Positions 18,506-27,511 of a stretch of DNA of 64,000 bases are shown here, piece after piece. Position 1 is the stretch's first letter. Each line of letters opens with the position of its first letter. The stretch spans positions 186,001-250,000 of the forward strand of contig NZ_BJML01000001.1 of NCBI RefSeq assembly GCF_006539145.1. Reading direction: 5' to 3'. Source of the DNA: Microbacterium testaceum. GTDB lineage: Bacteria; Actinomycetota; Actinomycetes; Actinomycetales; Microbacteriaceae. The position numbers and the translations under genes are program-made. The notes beneath the pieces are model-generated. The model had not been told where the DNA came from. It ran no database searches and was given only the letters and a program-made list of their open reading frames with translations.

Positions 18506-20140
18506 ATGCATCGCCTCCTCATCGCTCTCCTCGCCGCCCTCGACGCCGTCCTGGCTGCCGCGGGCGGTATCGCGGTGGTGCTCGCGCCGCTCGCGCTGCT
18601 CTGGGTCTTCGGCATCGGCGATCCCGACTGGGGCGCGCTCTGGCCCGCGTCGGCCGCGGTCTGGCACCTCGGCCACCTCGTGCCGGTGACCATCACCCTG
18701 CCCGACGCGTACCTCGCCGCGACCGGCATCGACCCGAGCTTCGCGACCTTCACGCTCTCGCTCGCGCCCCTCGCCTTCGCCGCCTTCACCGGCCTCTTCG
18801 CCGCCCGCTCGGGTTCCCGCGCCGCCGAGGCGGGCTCCGGTCTCACCGGGTGGCTGTCGGGCTCGCTCGTCTTCGCGGCGCTCTCCGCGGGCATCGCGCT
18901 CACCTCGCAGGCCTCGCTCGTGACATCCGAGACCTGGCTCGCGATCCTGCTGCCGTCACTGGTCTTCCTCGTGCCCTCGCTCATCGGTGCCATCGCGGGC
19001 GCGTGGCGCGTCGGCGACGACGGCCCTGTCGACGCCGTGCGCGGATGGATCGAACGGATGCCGTCGACCTGGGCGTCCGTTCCGGGACTCGCCCTGCGCG
19101 GACTCGCCATCGCGACCCTCGGGCTCGTCTCGGTGGGCGCCGTGGTCGTGCTGGCGGGGCTGATCGCCCGCGCTTCGCAGGTGATCGGGCTCTACCAGGC
19201 GAGTAACGCCGACGGCGTCGGTGCGACCGTCATCGCCCTCGGTCAGCTCCTCTACCTGCCCACACTCGTGCTGTGGGCCGTGTCGTTCGCCGCCGGACCC
19301 GGCTTCGCCCTCGGCACCGACACCGCGGTGACCCCCGCGGCGACGCAGGTCGGTGCGCTCCCCGGCATCCCGGTGCTGGGCGCGGTGCCCGATTCGACCT
19401 CGTCGTGGCTGCTGCTGCTCGTGCTGCTGCCGGTCGCCGTGGGGGCGCTCACCGGGTGGATCCTGCGATCCCGGATGCCGGTCACCGCCGGCCCCGAGCC
19501 GCTCGCGCCCCGACTGGTCCTGGCCGTCGTGGTCGCGGTGCTCACCGGGGGAGTGGGGGCGCTCGCGGCCGTCGTCTCGTCGGGGTCGATCGGCCCAGGA
19601 CGCCTCGCCGACACGGGCCCGCAGCCGGGGCCGCTCGCCCTGACCCTCGGGCTCGAGGTGCTCGTGGGCCTGGCGATCCTGCTGCTCAGCCCGCGTCTCG
19701 GTGGGGACGAGGGCGACGAGCGGCACGAGGAGCCCGATGAGCGCGGCTTCTCGTACGCCGCGCGCGAGCACGTGCCCTTCGACCGCGACGAGCACGGGAC
19801 GGGCCCGACCCCCACGGGTTCGCCCACCGGGGCGGGGATCCCGCACGACGTGTGGCCGAGCGCGTACCGTGACCCGGATGCCGTCGCCACCGACACCGGG
19901 CTCGGGGCGCGGGGGAGTGCTCTCGGCGCGTTCTCTTCGCCCGTGCCGGCCGTCTCCGCGCCGCCCGTTTCCGCGCCGCCCGCTTCCGCGCCGCCCGCTT
20001 CCGCGCCGCCCGCTTCCGCGCCGCCGGTTTCCGAGAGCCCCGCGGCGGGTTCGAGCGGTGAGCTCAGCGACGACGAGGTGCGCGCGCGCATCCGCGCGGC
20101 CTGGTCGGAGCACGGCGGCGAGCCCGACGGCACGAGCTGA
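18506..20140 (+). CDS. DUF6350 family membrane protein
   Basis: A 544-residue polytopic protein of the actinobacterial DUF6350 family, sometimes named cell division protein PerM. About ten hydrophobic segments fill residues 1-400, beginning LLIALLAALDAVLAAAGGIAVVL. The cytosolic tail (residues 410-544) is disordered, rich in Pro, Ala and Ser, with a 5-residue tandem repeat (A/V-S-A-P-P) near residues 482-510. Its place just before purN is conserved in related genomes. A -10 box TAGGGT lies ten bases before ATG 18506; a TTG six bases upstream in frame is a less likely start. The function is not established. Confidence 0.8.
   Translation: MHRLLIALLAALDAVLAAAGGIAVVLAPLALLWVFGIGDPDWGALWPASAAVWHLGHLVPVTITLPDAYLAATGIDPSFATFTLSLAPLAFAAFTGLFAARSGSRAAEAGSGLTGWLSGSLVFAALSAGIALTSQASLVTSETWLAILLPSLVFLVPSLIGAIAGAWRVGDDGPVDAVRGWIERMPSTWASVPGLALRGLAIATLGLVSVGAVVVLAGLIARASQVIGLYQASNADGVGATVIALGQLLYLPTLVLWAVSFAAGPGFALGTDTAVTPAATQVGALPGIPVLGAVPDSTSSWLLLLVLLPVAVGALTGWILRSRMPVTAGPEPLAPRLVLAVVVAVLTGGVGALAAVVSSGSIGPGRLADTGPQPGPLALTLGLEVLVGLAILLLSPRLGGDEGDERHEEPDERGFSYAAREHVPFDRDEHGTGPTPTGSPTGAGIPHDVWPSAYRDPDAVATDTGLGARGSALGAFSSPVPAVSAPPVSAPPASAPPASAPPASAPPVSESPAAGSSGELSDDEVRARIRAAWSEHGGEPDGTS
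19952..20032 (+). repeat. 15-bp tandem repeat inside the DUF6350 gene
   Basis: About five in-frame copies of a 15-base unit (core TCCGCGCCGCCCG followed by C/T-T) encode Ser-Ala-Pro-Pro-Ala/Val repeats in the disordered tail. Copies differ by single bases, so slippage could change the copy number without shifting the frame. Confidence 0.85.
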
Positions 20141-20250
20141 ACCGGGCGCGATCGGGGCGGCCGGACAGTGGCGCCCGGGCGCGGTGTCCGAGTGGTGCTG
20201 TCGGTCCCGAGGGGCCCGCGCGCGCGGACGCACCTGCGTAGACTGAGCGC

Positions 20251-20850
20251 GTGCTCACGGTCGCCGTCCTCATCTCCGGCGCCGGCTCGAACCTCCGCGC
20301 CCTGCTCGAGGCGGCCTCGGCCCCCGGGTTCCCGGCGCGCGTGATCGCGGTCGGCGCCGATCGCGAGGCCGACGGCTTCGCCCACGCCGAGCACTTCGGC
20401 ATCCCGACCTTCCTCGTTCCCTTCGGGGCGTTCGCGTCCCGCGAGGAGTGGGGCGCCGAGCTCGGTGCGCAGCTCGCCGTGTGGAATCCTGACCTGGTCG
20501 TGCTCAGCGGCATGATGCGCCTGCTGCCCGCGGACCTCGTCGCCGAGTGGGAACCGCGCATCATCAACACCCACCCCGCGTACCTGCCGGAATTCCCCGG
20601 AGCGCACGGGGTGCGCGATGCCCTCGCCGCGGGCGTCGATCAGACCGGAGCGAGCGTGATCGTCGTCGACTCCGGCGTCGACACCGGCCCGATCCTCGCG
20701 CAGGAACGCATCCCCGTGCTTCCCGGCGACGACGAGGACTCCCTGCACGAACGCATCAAGCCCGTCGAGCGACGTCTGCTCATCGACGTCGTCCGTCGGA
20801 TCGCCGAGGGTGAGCTCGACCTCGCCGCCACGGCATCCCGAACCGCCTGA
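20251..20850 (+). CDS. purN: phosphoribosylglycinamide formyltransferase
   Basis: A 199-residue folate-dependent enzyme of purine synthesis that transfers the formyl group of 10-formyl-THF to GAR. Motifs include [16 protein letters not shown] (phosphate loop), the catalytic block [22 protein letters not shown] with Asn-His, and [18 protein letters not shown] with the catalytic Asp. The -10 box TAGACT ends six bases before the GTG start, so the transcript is probably leaderless. It is followed by purH after 65 bases, the usual actinobacterial order. Confidence 0.96.
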   Translation: MLTVAVLISGAGSNLRALLEAASAPGFPARVIAVGADREADGFAHAEHFGIPTFLVPFGAFASREEWGAELGAQLAVWNPDLVVLSGMMRLLPADLVAEWEPRIINTHPAYLPEFPGAHGVRDALAAGVDQTGASVIVVDSGVDTGPILAQERIPVLPGDDEDSLHERIKPVERRLLIDVVRRIAEGELDLAATASRTA

Positions 20851-20915
20851 CCCGCTCGACGGGCGTCGGCCCGTCACGCACCCGAACCCGACTCGAGACA
20901 CAGGAGCCGAACGCC

Positions 20916-22526
20916 ATGGCCGGACCCCGCCACGACCCCGCCGACTACCGCCCCCGCGACGTCGTCCCGATCCGCCGCGCGCTGGTGTCGGTGAGCGACA
21001 AGACCGGTCTGCTCGAACTCGGCGCAGCCCTCGCCGCCGCCGGAGTCGAGATCGTCTCGACCGGCGGCTCGGCCACGCTGCTTCGCGATGCCGGCTACGA
21101 CGTCACCGACGTCTCGGCCGTCACGGGCTTCCCCGAGTCGCTCGACGGGCGCGTCAAGACCCTCCACCCGAGCGTGCACGCGGGTCTGCTCGCCGACCTG
21201 CGCCTGGCCTCGCACGAGGCGCAGCTCGAGCAGCTCGACATCCGCCCCTTCGAACTCGTGGTCGTGAACCTCTACCCGTTCGTCGAGACGGTGGCATCCG
21301 GAGCCGAGGGCGACGACGTCGTGGAGCAGATCGACATCGGCGGCCCCGCCATGGTGCGTGCATCGGCGAAGAACCACGCGAACGTGGCCATCGTCGTCTC
21401 GCCCGAGTCGTATCCCGCCATCATCCAGGCTCTGCAGACGAACGGTGGGACGAATCTCGTGCAACGTCGCGAGCTCGCGGCGCGCGCCTTCTCGCACACG
21501 GCCGCCTACGACACCGCCGTGTCGACGTGGTTCGCCGAGGGCACCCTCGCCGACGACATCGACCTCCCCGCGCACCTGACCATCCAGGCCGAGCGCCTGT
21601 CGACCCTGCGCTATGGCGAGAACTCGCACCAGCGCGCCGCCATCTACACGCGCGTCGGCGGACACGGCATCGCCCAGGCGACGCAGCTGCAGGGCAAAGA
21701 GATGTCGTACAACAACTACGTCGACGCCGATGCGGCCCTGCGCGCCGCCTTCGACATGGTCAAGCCGGCCGTGGCGATCATCAAGCACGCGAACCCCTGC
21801 GGTATCGCGGTCGCGGCCCCGAACGCCCTCGACCCGATCGCCTCGGCGCACCTGCGCGCGCACGAGTGCGACCCCGTCTCGGCCTTCGGCGGTGTGATCG
21901 CCGCGAACCGCACGGTCACGCTCAAGATGGCCGAGAACCTGCGTGACATCTTCACCGAGGTCATCATCGCCCCCGACTTCGAGCCCGAGGCGCTCGAGGT
22001 GTTCAAGCTCAAGAAGAACCTGCGCGTGCTGCGCCTGCCGGCCGACTGGCAGCAGGAGCGTATGGACGTGCGCCTCGTCTCGGGTGGCCTGCTGCTGCAG
22101 GACGCCGACCGGTTCCCCGACGACATCGAGTCGGTGGCGAAGAACTGGGAGCTCGTCTCGGGTGAGCGTCCCGCCGACGAGGACATGGAGAGCCTCATCT
22201 TCGCGTGGAAGTCGTGCCGCGCGGTGAAGTCGAACGCGATCGTGCTCGCGAAGGGTTCGGCCACGGTCGGCATCGGCATGGGCCAGGTCAACCGCGTCGA
22301 CTCCTGCCGCCTCGCGGTCGAGCGCGCGGGTGACCGCGCTGCCGGCTCCATCGCTGCATCCGACGCTTTCTTCCCCTTCGCCGACGGCCCGCAGGTGCTG
22401 ATCGACGCCGGGATCACGGCGATCATCCAGCCCGGCGGGTCGGTTCGGGATGCCGAGGTCGTCGACGCCGCGCGCGCCGCCGGCGTCACGATGTTCTTCA
22501 CGGGAGAGCGTCACTTCTTCCACTGA
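20916..22526 (+). CDS. purH: bifunctional AICAR transformylase/IMP cyclohydrolase
   Basis: A 536-residue enzyme for the last two steps of IMP synthesis. The N-terminal cyclohydrolase (MGS-like) domain begins [23 protein letters not shown] and includes [14 protein letters not shown] and [15 protein letters not shown]. The transformylase domain holds [37 protein letters not shown] and the C-terminal [23 protein letters not shown] stands ten bases before the ATG. It belongs with purN upstream and is followed by a repeat-rich intergenic region with no gene. Confidence 0.97.
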   Translation: MAGPRHDPADYRPRDVVPIRRALVSVSDKTGLLELGAALAAAGVEIVSTGGSATLLRDAGYDVTDVSAVTGFPESLDGRVKTLHPSVHAGLLADLRLASHEAQLEQLDIRPFELVVVNLYPFVETVASGAEGDDVVEQIDIGGPAMVRASAKNHANVAIVVSPESYPAIIQALQTNGGTNLVQRRELAARAFSHTAAYDTAVSTWFAEGTLADDIDLPAHLTIQAERLSTLRYGENSHQRAAIYTRVGGHGIAQATQLQGKEMSYNNYVDADAALRAAFDMVKPAVAIIKHANPCGIAVAAPNALDPIASAHLRAHECDPVSAFGGVIAANRTVTLKMAENLRDIFTEVIIAPDFEPEALEVFKLKKNLRVLRLPADWQQERMDVRLVSGGLLLQDADRFPDDIESVAKNWELVSGERPADEDMESLIFAWKSCRAVKSNAIVLAKGSATVGIGMGQVNRVDSCRLAVERAGDRAAGSIAASDAFFPFADGPQVLIDAGITAIIQPGGSVRDAEVVDAARAAGVTMFFTGERHFFH

Positions 22527-22583
22527 GACCGCTCGGTGCGTTCGACGCCGTCGCAGCTTCGGTTGCGGCGGCGTCGGCGCGTG

Positions 22584-22760
22584 TGCGGGGGCGGGGCGCG
22601 TCTGCGGGGCCGGGGCGCGCGTGCAGGGGCGGGGCGCGTGTGCGGGGCCGGGGCGTGTGTGCGGGGGCGGGGCCCGTCTGCGGGGCCGGGGCGTGTGTGC
22701 GGGGCCGGGGCGCGCGTGCAGGGGCGGGGCGCGTGTGCAGGGGCGGGGCGCGTGTGCGGG
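22584..22760 (+). repeat. G-rich tandem repeat, period 19 bp
   Basis: Nine full 19-base units (22584-22754) plus a partial one, with consensus TGCGGGGSCGGGGCGYGTS. Each unit carries two runs of four G, so the plus strand could form quadruplexes. It lies after purH, 40 bases before a palindromic element of the GCATAAACGC family. No open frame in it looks like a protein. With that element it accounts for most of the 438-base gap 22527-22964. Confidence 0.9.
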
Positions 22761-22802
22761 GTTCTCCGAGCTGTCGAGGAGGCTGGGCGTCCGGATACTC
22801 AC

Positions 22803-22869
22803 GCATAAACGCTGATCGCTCGCATAAACGCGATGACCACGCGTTTATGCGCGCGAGCAGCGTTTATGG
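22803..22869. repeat. 19-bp-pitch palindromic element, GCATAAACGC family, copy 1
   Basis: Forward GCATAAACGC at 22803 and 22822, reversed GCGTTTATGC at 22841 and GCGTTTATGG at 22860: starts exactly 19 bases apart, total 67 bases. Three further copies of identical length and spacing lie at 41282, 41431 and 60443. Confidence 0.92.
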
Positions 22870-22964
22870 CAGCGCGGCGGCGGGCGCGAGGGACGGCCCA
22901 GGCAGGAGCGCGATGACGGGGCAGACCGCCGGGGCGGGGAGAGCTCCGCCCGCGTCTCGCTGCG

Positions 22965-23486
22965 TCAGGCGCTCATCGCGACGAGCGTGGCCACCGTGTT
23001 CGCGTTGCGCGCGGTGCCCGTCACGCCGAGGCGTTTCTCGAACCAGCCGGCCTGCAGCTTCGAGCCGCCGATGCCCTCGGGATACCGCACGAACACCTCG
23101 CAGCCGTCGAGCACCGCCTCTTCAGGAAAGTCCGCCGGCACATCGAGCGACGCTCCCGGGGCCGGGGGGTCGGCGAGGAACACCGTCTGCACCCACCGTC
23201 CTTCGGCGGCATCGGCGAAAGGGTTCCGAGCGTGCGCGTCCGCGAGCTCGGCATGGGTGCGCACGATGACCGGGAGATCGAACCCGAAGGCCTCGCGCAC
23301 GGCGCCGCGCACCCGATCCGCGACCTCGCGGGGGGAGCGTCCGCCGTCGTCGAGCACGACATTGCCGGCCACCTGGAGCGTGTCGACCTCACCCAGACCC
23401 GCGGATGCCAACACCTCGCGCAGCGCGGACATCTTCAGTGCCGTGGGGCCGCCGACACCGCGGAGGAAGGCGACGGTGCGGGACAT
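22965..23486 (-). CDS. DUF1697 family protein
   Basis: A 173-residue protein of the DUF1697 family, widespread and of unknown role. Recognisable parts are TVAFLRGVGGPTALKMSALREVLASAGLGEV at the N terminus (normally LLRGINVGG), LQVAGNVVLDD (usually YIQSGNVVF) and the C-terminal GTARNANTVATLVAM (usually TTRNWNTVRKL). The -10 box TAGAGT precedes the ATG by six bases on the minus strand. It stands alone between the repeat-rich region after purH and the flavoprotein gene. Confidence 0.88.
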   Translation of the reverse strand: MSRTVAFLRGVGGPTALKMSALREVLASAGLGEVDTLQVAGNVVLDDGGRSPREVADRVRGAVREAFGFDLPVIVRTHAELADAHARNPFADAAEGRWVQTVFLADPPAPGASLDVPADFPEEAVLDGCEVFVRYPEGIGGSKLQAGWFEKRLGVTGTARNANTVATLVAMSA

Positions 23487-23539
23487 GAGGTGACTCTACG
23501 CCGTTGCCGCGCGGGCACCTCGGGTGCGAATGCCCCGTC

Positions 23540-24967
23540 TCACGCGGAATCGCGCCCGAGCGTCTCGAGCAGGCGCAGCCACACCTCGCTGACGGTCGGA
23601 TACGAGGGCACCGCGTGCCAGAGCCGCTTCACCGGCACCTCGCCGACGATCGCCACCGTGGCGGAGTGCAGGAGTTCGGCGATGTCGGGCCCGACGAAGG
23701 TGGCGCCGACCAGCACGCCCCGGTCGAGATCGACGATCGCGCGGGCCTTGCCGACGTAGGCGTCGGACTGCTCGCTCGACCCGGCGATGCTCGCGAGGTC
23801 GTAGTCGAGCACCTTGGCGTTCAGCCCCTTCTCTTCCGCCTGCTTCGCGGTGAGACCCACCGACGCCACTTCGGGATCGGTGAACGTCACCTGCGGGACG
23901 GCGTCGTGGTCGGCGGTGGCGACGTGAGCGCCCCAGGGAGCGTCGTCGACCTCGTCGCCCTTCGCACGAGCCGCGATGACGTCTCCCGCAGCGCGGGCCT
24001 GGTACTTGCCCTGGTGGGTCAGCAGCGCGCGGTGGTTGACGTCGCCGACCGCATAGAGCCAGTCGAACCCGCGGACCAGGAGGGTGTCGTCCACATCGAG
24101 CCAGTCTCCGGCGGTCAGGCCCACGGCATCCAGCCCCAGGTCCTGCGTACGGGGCGTGCGACCGATCGCGACGAGCACCTCGTCGGCCGTGACCGCCGTG
24201 CCGTCGGAGAGCTCGAGCGTGACGCGGCCATCGTCGTCGCGGCGCGCGGAGGTGGTGTCGACGCCCGTCTTGACCGTGACCCCGCGGTCGCGGAGGGAGT
24301 CGGCCACGAGTTCGCCGGCGAACGGCTCGTTGCCGCCGAGAAGGCCCGAGCGCGCGACGATGGTGACCGCGGAGCCGAGGCTCTGGAACGCGGTCGCCAT
24401 CTCGGCACCGACGACTCCGCCGCCGATGATCGCGAGAGATGCGGGGATCTGCTCGACCGCGGTGGCTTCGCGGCTGGTCCATGGCGAGGTGTCGGCCAGG
24501 CCCGGGATGTCGGGCAGGAGCGCCGCCGACCCGGTGCACACGGCGACCGCGTGGCGCGCGACGAGGTCGGTGGTCGAGCCGTCGTCGGCGGTGACGCGCA
24601 CGGTCTTCTCTCCGGTGAGTCTGCCGTGTCCGCGGACGAGGTCGATGCCCGCGCCCTGCAGCCACTCGACCTGACCGGAGTCGTCGTAGTGGCTGGTCAT
24701 GGTGTCGCGTCGACGCAGCACCGCGGCGACGTCGAGGTCGCCGGTGACGGCCTGCGTGGCGCCGTCGACGTCGCGAGCGGCGCGGAGGGCGGCGGCGCTG
24801 CGCAGCAGAGCCTTCGAGGGCATGCACGCCCAGTACGAGCACTCGCCCCCGACGAGTTCGGACTCGACGATGGCCGCCGTGAGACCCGCTTGCACGGCTC
24901 GGTCGGCCACGTTCTCGCCGACGGGGCCGGCGCCGATGACGATGAGGTCGTATTCGCGTTCGCTCAT
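23540..24967 (-). CDS. FAD/NAD(P)-dependent pyridine nucleotide-disulfide oxidoreductase
   Basis: A 475-residue flavoprotein of the dihydrolipoamide dehydrogenase/mercuric reductase/mycothione reductase class. FAD site [15 protein letters not shown], redox pair in [17 protein letters not shown] (Cys-X4-Cys, like GGTCLNVGCIPSK), NAD site [14 protein letters not shown], second FAD site [10 protein letters not shown], and a C-terminal interface with [14 protein letters not shown], where the His is followed by a shifted Pro pattern rather than the classic HxHPT. It is not next to 2-oxoacid dehydrogenase genes, so a stand-alone disulfide reductase is more likely than Lpd. Start 24967 has TAGCGT seven bases upstream. 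Confidence 0.88.
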   Translation of the reverse strand: MSEREYDLIVIGAGPVGENVADRAVQAGLTAAIVESELVGGECSYWACMPSKALLRSAAALRAARDVDGATQAVTGDLDVAAVLRRRDTMTSHYDDSGQVEWLQGAGIDLVRGHGRLTGEKTVRVTADDGSTTDLVARHAVAVCTGSAALLPDIPGLADTSPWTSREATAVEQIPASLAIIGGGVVGAEMATAFQSLGSAVTIVARSGLLGGNEPFAGELVADSLRDRGVTVKTGVDTTSARRDDDGRVTLELSDGTAVTADEVLVAIGRTPRTQDLGLDAVGLTAGDWLDVDDTLLVRGFDWLYAVGDVNHRALLTHQGKYQARAAGDVIAARAKGDEVDDAPWGAHVATADHDAVPQVTFTDPEVASVGLTAKQAEEKGLNAKVLDYDLASIAGSSEQSDAYVGKARAIVDLDRGVLVGATFVGPDIAELLHSATVAIVGEVPVKRLWHAVPSYPTVSEVWLRLLETLGRDSA

Positions 24968-25110
24968 GGTGCTCACGCTACCGACGACCTCCGACATCGC
25001 ACGGGGGTTGCGCCTCGACGGGGCGAGCAGGACGGATGGTCGAAACGGGACCCACGGCCGTGTCCGATTTCCGCCAGCCGATGTCGGAGGTCGATGGCAG
25101 GGTGGATGCC

Positions 25111-26718
25111 ATGACCACCACCGTCTCCGAGCTTCCGGGCTTCGCCGAGCGCTATCGCGTGATCCAATCGCGCGACCGCCGCTTCGACGGGCAGTTCGTC
25201 ACCGCGGTCCGGTCCACGCGCATCTACTGTCGTCCGAGCTGCCCCGCGCGCACGCCCAAAGAAGAGAACGTCACGTTCTACGCCACCTCGGCGGCCGCGC
25301 ACGAAGCGGGTTACCGCGCCTGCAAGAGGTGTCTGCCCGAGGCTGCCCCCGGTTCGCCCCTGTGGGACGTCCGCGGTGACGTCGTGGCGCGCGCCATGCG
25401 TCTCATCGCCGACGGCGTCGTCGATCGCGAAGGGGTTCCGGGACTCGCCCGCCGATTGGGCTATTCCTCGCGTCATCTCACGCGCCTGCTCACCGCGGAG
25501 CTGGGGGCCGGTCCTCTCTCCCTCGCCCGTGCCCACCGGGCCCACACGGCCCGCGCGTTGCTCGTCGGCACCGATCTGTCGTCGGCTGACGTCGCTTTCT
25601 CGGCCGGGTTCTCGAGCGTCCGACAGTTCACCGACACCATCGGGGAGGTGTTCGGCATGCCGCCGCGCGACCTCCGCGCGCGGCGCTCGCCCGACTCGGG
25701 AGTCGAAGCCTCGGCGGGCGAGATCGACCTCGCTCTCCCCGTTCGCGGCCCCATCGACACGATCGGTCTGTTCGGATGGATGAGGGCCCACGCGATCCCC
25801 GGTGTCGAAGAGGGCGACGACCGTTCGTTCGCGCGGGTCGCGCGTCTTCCGGCGGGGCCGGCGTGGTTCGAGGTGCGCCTCGCCGACGACGGACGTCTCC
25901 GCCTGCGCGCCCGGCTTTCAGCGCTGGCCGACCTGGGTACTCTCATCGCCCGCGTCCGGCGGCTGTTCGACCTCGACGCCGATCCGCTCGCGATCGACGA
26001 GGCCCTCGCCCGGCATGCCGAACTCGCCCCCGCCGTCGCCGCGATTCCGGGCGTCAGGGTGCCCGGGGCGATCGATTCCGGCGAGATGCTGCTCCGCGCC
26101 ATGATCGGGCAGCAGATCAGCGTCGCCTCGGCTCGGACGATGCAGGGGCGTTTGACCGCCGAACTCGGCGAGCAGACCGCCGTCGGTCCACGGCCGTTCA
26201 CGCTCTTCCCCTCGCCTGCCGTGATCGCCGAGCGCGGGCTCGAAGTCTTGCGTGGCCCCGCCGCACGCATGCGGGCGATCGTCGAGACCGCGGCGGCACT
26301 GGCCGACGGCAGCCTCGAGCTCGGCGCCGGCGATGACGGCGCCGAGCAACGGGAGCGGCTCCTGTCGATGCGGGGGATCGGTCCGTGGACCGCCGACTAC
26401 GTGCGGATGCGCGTGCTCGGCGATCCGGACGTCCTCCTCCCCGGAGACGTGGCGGCCCGCGCCGGTGCGGCGGCCCTCGGCCTGCCCTCCGATCCGGCAG
26501 GTTTCACGAGCTGGTCCCAGCGACTGGCTCCGTGGCGCAGTTACGCGATGGCGCACTACTGGTACGCCGCACCGGTGACGCAGGCCTGGCGGGCGCCGGC
26601 GGAGTCCGCGGCGGTGGTCTCCGCGGCGCCGGCCCGCCGGCGAGGCCCCCGCCTCCGCGCCGACATCGTCCTGCCCTCCTCACCCGCCCCCGAGACAGAG
26701 AGCGAGAACCTCGCATGA
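25111..26718 (+). CDS. Ada-type regulator fused to AlkA DNA-3-methyladenine glycosylase
   Basis: A 535-residue DNA-repair protein. Order of domains: Ada zinc domain with Cys40, Cys44, Cys71 and Cys74 ([24 protein letters not shown]), one of which accepts methyl groups from phosphotriesters; AraC-type helix-turn-helix (about 95-190, [16 protein letters not shown] and [16 protein letters not shown]); AlkA N-terminal domain; and HhH-GPD glycosylase with [15 protein letters not shown] and the catalytic Asp in LLPGDV. The O6-methylguanine transferase domain of classical Ada is missing but is encoded by the next, overlapping gene. CAGGGT seven bases before ATG 25111 suggests a leaderless mRNA. Confidence 0.93.
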   Translation: MTTTVSELPGFAERYRVIQSRDRRFDGQFVTAVRSTRIYCRPSCPARTPKEENVTFYATSAAAHEAGYRACKRCLPEAAPGSPLWDVRGDVVARAMRLIADGVVDREGVPGLARRLGYSSRHLTRLLTAELGAGPLSLARAHRAHTARALLVGTDLSSADVAFSAGFSSVRQFTDTIGEVFGMPPRDLRARRSPDSGVEASAGEIDLALPVRGPIDTIGLFGWMRAHAIPGVEEGDDRSFARVARLPAGPAWFEVRLADDGRLRLRARLSALADLGTLIARVRRLFDLDADPLAIDEALARHAELAPAVAAIPGVRVPGAIDSGEMLLRAMIGQQISVASARTMQGRLTAELGEQTAVGPRPFTLFPSPAVIAERGLEVLRGPAARMRAIVETAAALADGSLELGAGDDGAEQRERLLSMRGIGPWTADYVRMRVLGDPDVLLPGDVAARAGAAALGLPSDPAGFTSWSQRLAPWRSYAMAHYWYAAPVTQAWRAPAESAAVVSAAPARRRGPRLRADIVLPSSPAPETESENLA

Positions 26719-27212
26719 CCGCTGCCACCCTCCAGTTCGTCGAGACCCCCGACGGGCCGTTCGCGATCCTCGCCGATGAGGCCGATCGGGTGCTCGTGTC
26801 CGGCTGGACCGACGACACCGAGGCCGTCCTTGCGCGACTTCGCCCCGAACGGCGTCCCACCGACATTCGCGCGGGCGACACTTCGGCGGCCGAGGCCGTG
26901 CGCAGGTACTACGGCGGCGACGTCGCCGCGATCGACTCCGTGGTGGTCTCGCAGTGGGGGACGCCCCTCCAGCTCGCCGGGTGGGAGGCGCTGCGCGCGA
27001 TCGCGGTGGGCACGCCCCTCACCTACACGGGCTTCGCCGCGGCGCTCGGCTCGCCGTCGGCCGTGCGGGCAGCGGCTTCCATCTGCGCCCGAAACGCGGT
27101 GGCGCTCTTCGTGCCCTGTCACCGCGTGCTGCGTGGCGACGGGACGATGGGCGGTTTCGCCTGGGGCACGCATGTCAAAGAAAGCTTGCTGGAACGCGAA
27201 TCCGCCGTCTGA
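26715..27212 (+). CDS. ogt: methylated-DNA--[protein]-cysteine S-methyltransferase
   Basis: A 165-residue suicide repair protein that removes the methyl group from O6-methylguanine. The active-site motif VPCHRVLR has acceptor Cys135, and the DNA-binding helix-turn-helix is [23 protein letters not shown] with the helix [12 protein letters not shown]. It starts inside the stop codon of the Ada/AlkA gene (ATGA), so both alkylation-repair functions are made together, probably in response to alkylated DNA sensed by the Ada part. Confidence 0.95.
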   Translation: MTAATLQFVETPDGPFAILADEADRVLVSGWTDDTEAVLARLRPERRPTDIRAGDTSAAEAVRRYYGGDVAAIDSVVVSQWGTPLQLAGWEALRAIAVGTPLTYTGFAAALGSPSAVRAAASICARNAVALFVPCHRVLRGDGTMGGFAWGTHVKESLLERESAV

Positions 27213-27236
27213 TCGGCCCGTCGTCACAAGACGCTC

Positions 27237-27266
27237 TTGCCTCCAGCGTTTTCTCAGGGATATTCT
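27237..27266 (+). promoter_or_regulatory. promoter for leader peptide and ABC exporter genes
   Basis: TTGCCT (27237-27242) and TATTCT (27261-27266) separated by 18 bases make a good vegetative-type promoter. Transcription would begin near 27273 and leave a long leader of about 240 bases before the first exporter gene at 27512. Confidence 0.65.
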
Positions 27267-27315
27267 GGAGGGCTGCCGTCCCCCCGCGGAAGCTTCACCG
27301 AACAAGGAGGATGCC

Positions 27316-27393
27316 ATGGACCAGATCGACGCCCCCGTCGCACCGGTTGCCGCCGCGCCCTCCGCCGCTGCACGACTCGGCCGACGCCCCTAG
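27316..27393 (+). CDS. possible 25-aa leader peptide upstream of ABC exporter
   Basis: A short frame [11 protein letters not shown]... ending in ARLGRRP, preceded by a perfect AAGGAGG ribosome site at the right distance (27304-27310). The first exporter gene, 119 bases after the stop, has only a poorly spaced site. A strong initiation site on a tiny frame in a long leader is the pattern of attenuation or ribosome-stalling control of drug exporters. An overlapping ATG at 27311 is in the exporter frame but too close to the ribosome site. Function is inferred only. Confidence 0.5.
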   Translation: MDQIDAPVAPVAAAPSAAARLGRRP

Positions 27394-27511
27394 GGCTCCG
27401 CGTCCGCGCTCCGGCGCTCCGCTCCGCCCCGATCGACGAATGTCGTCGCGCCCCCCCCGGGCATCCCTTTCCGCGCCCGATCCCGGCGCCCGCTTCGACC
27501 CCACGAGGATC

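Noticed and set aside
22577..22815. A coding frame through the G-rich tandem array (Arg/Gly/Ala/Cys repeats)
   Set aside because: It is low-complexity in all frames because of the repeat, has no ribosome site and no match to any family.
22803..22869. CRISPR-like array made by the GCATAAACGC repeats
   Set aside because: Repeats are only 10 bases, half are inverted, spacers are 9 bases and each element has just four units. There are no cas genes in the window.
23540..24967. Dihydrolipoamide dehydrogenase (Lpd) of a 2-oxoacid dehydrogenase complex
   Set aside because: The redox motif CSYWAC and the C-terminal interface differ from typical Lpd, and no E1/E2 genes are near. A general disulfide reductase label is safer.
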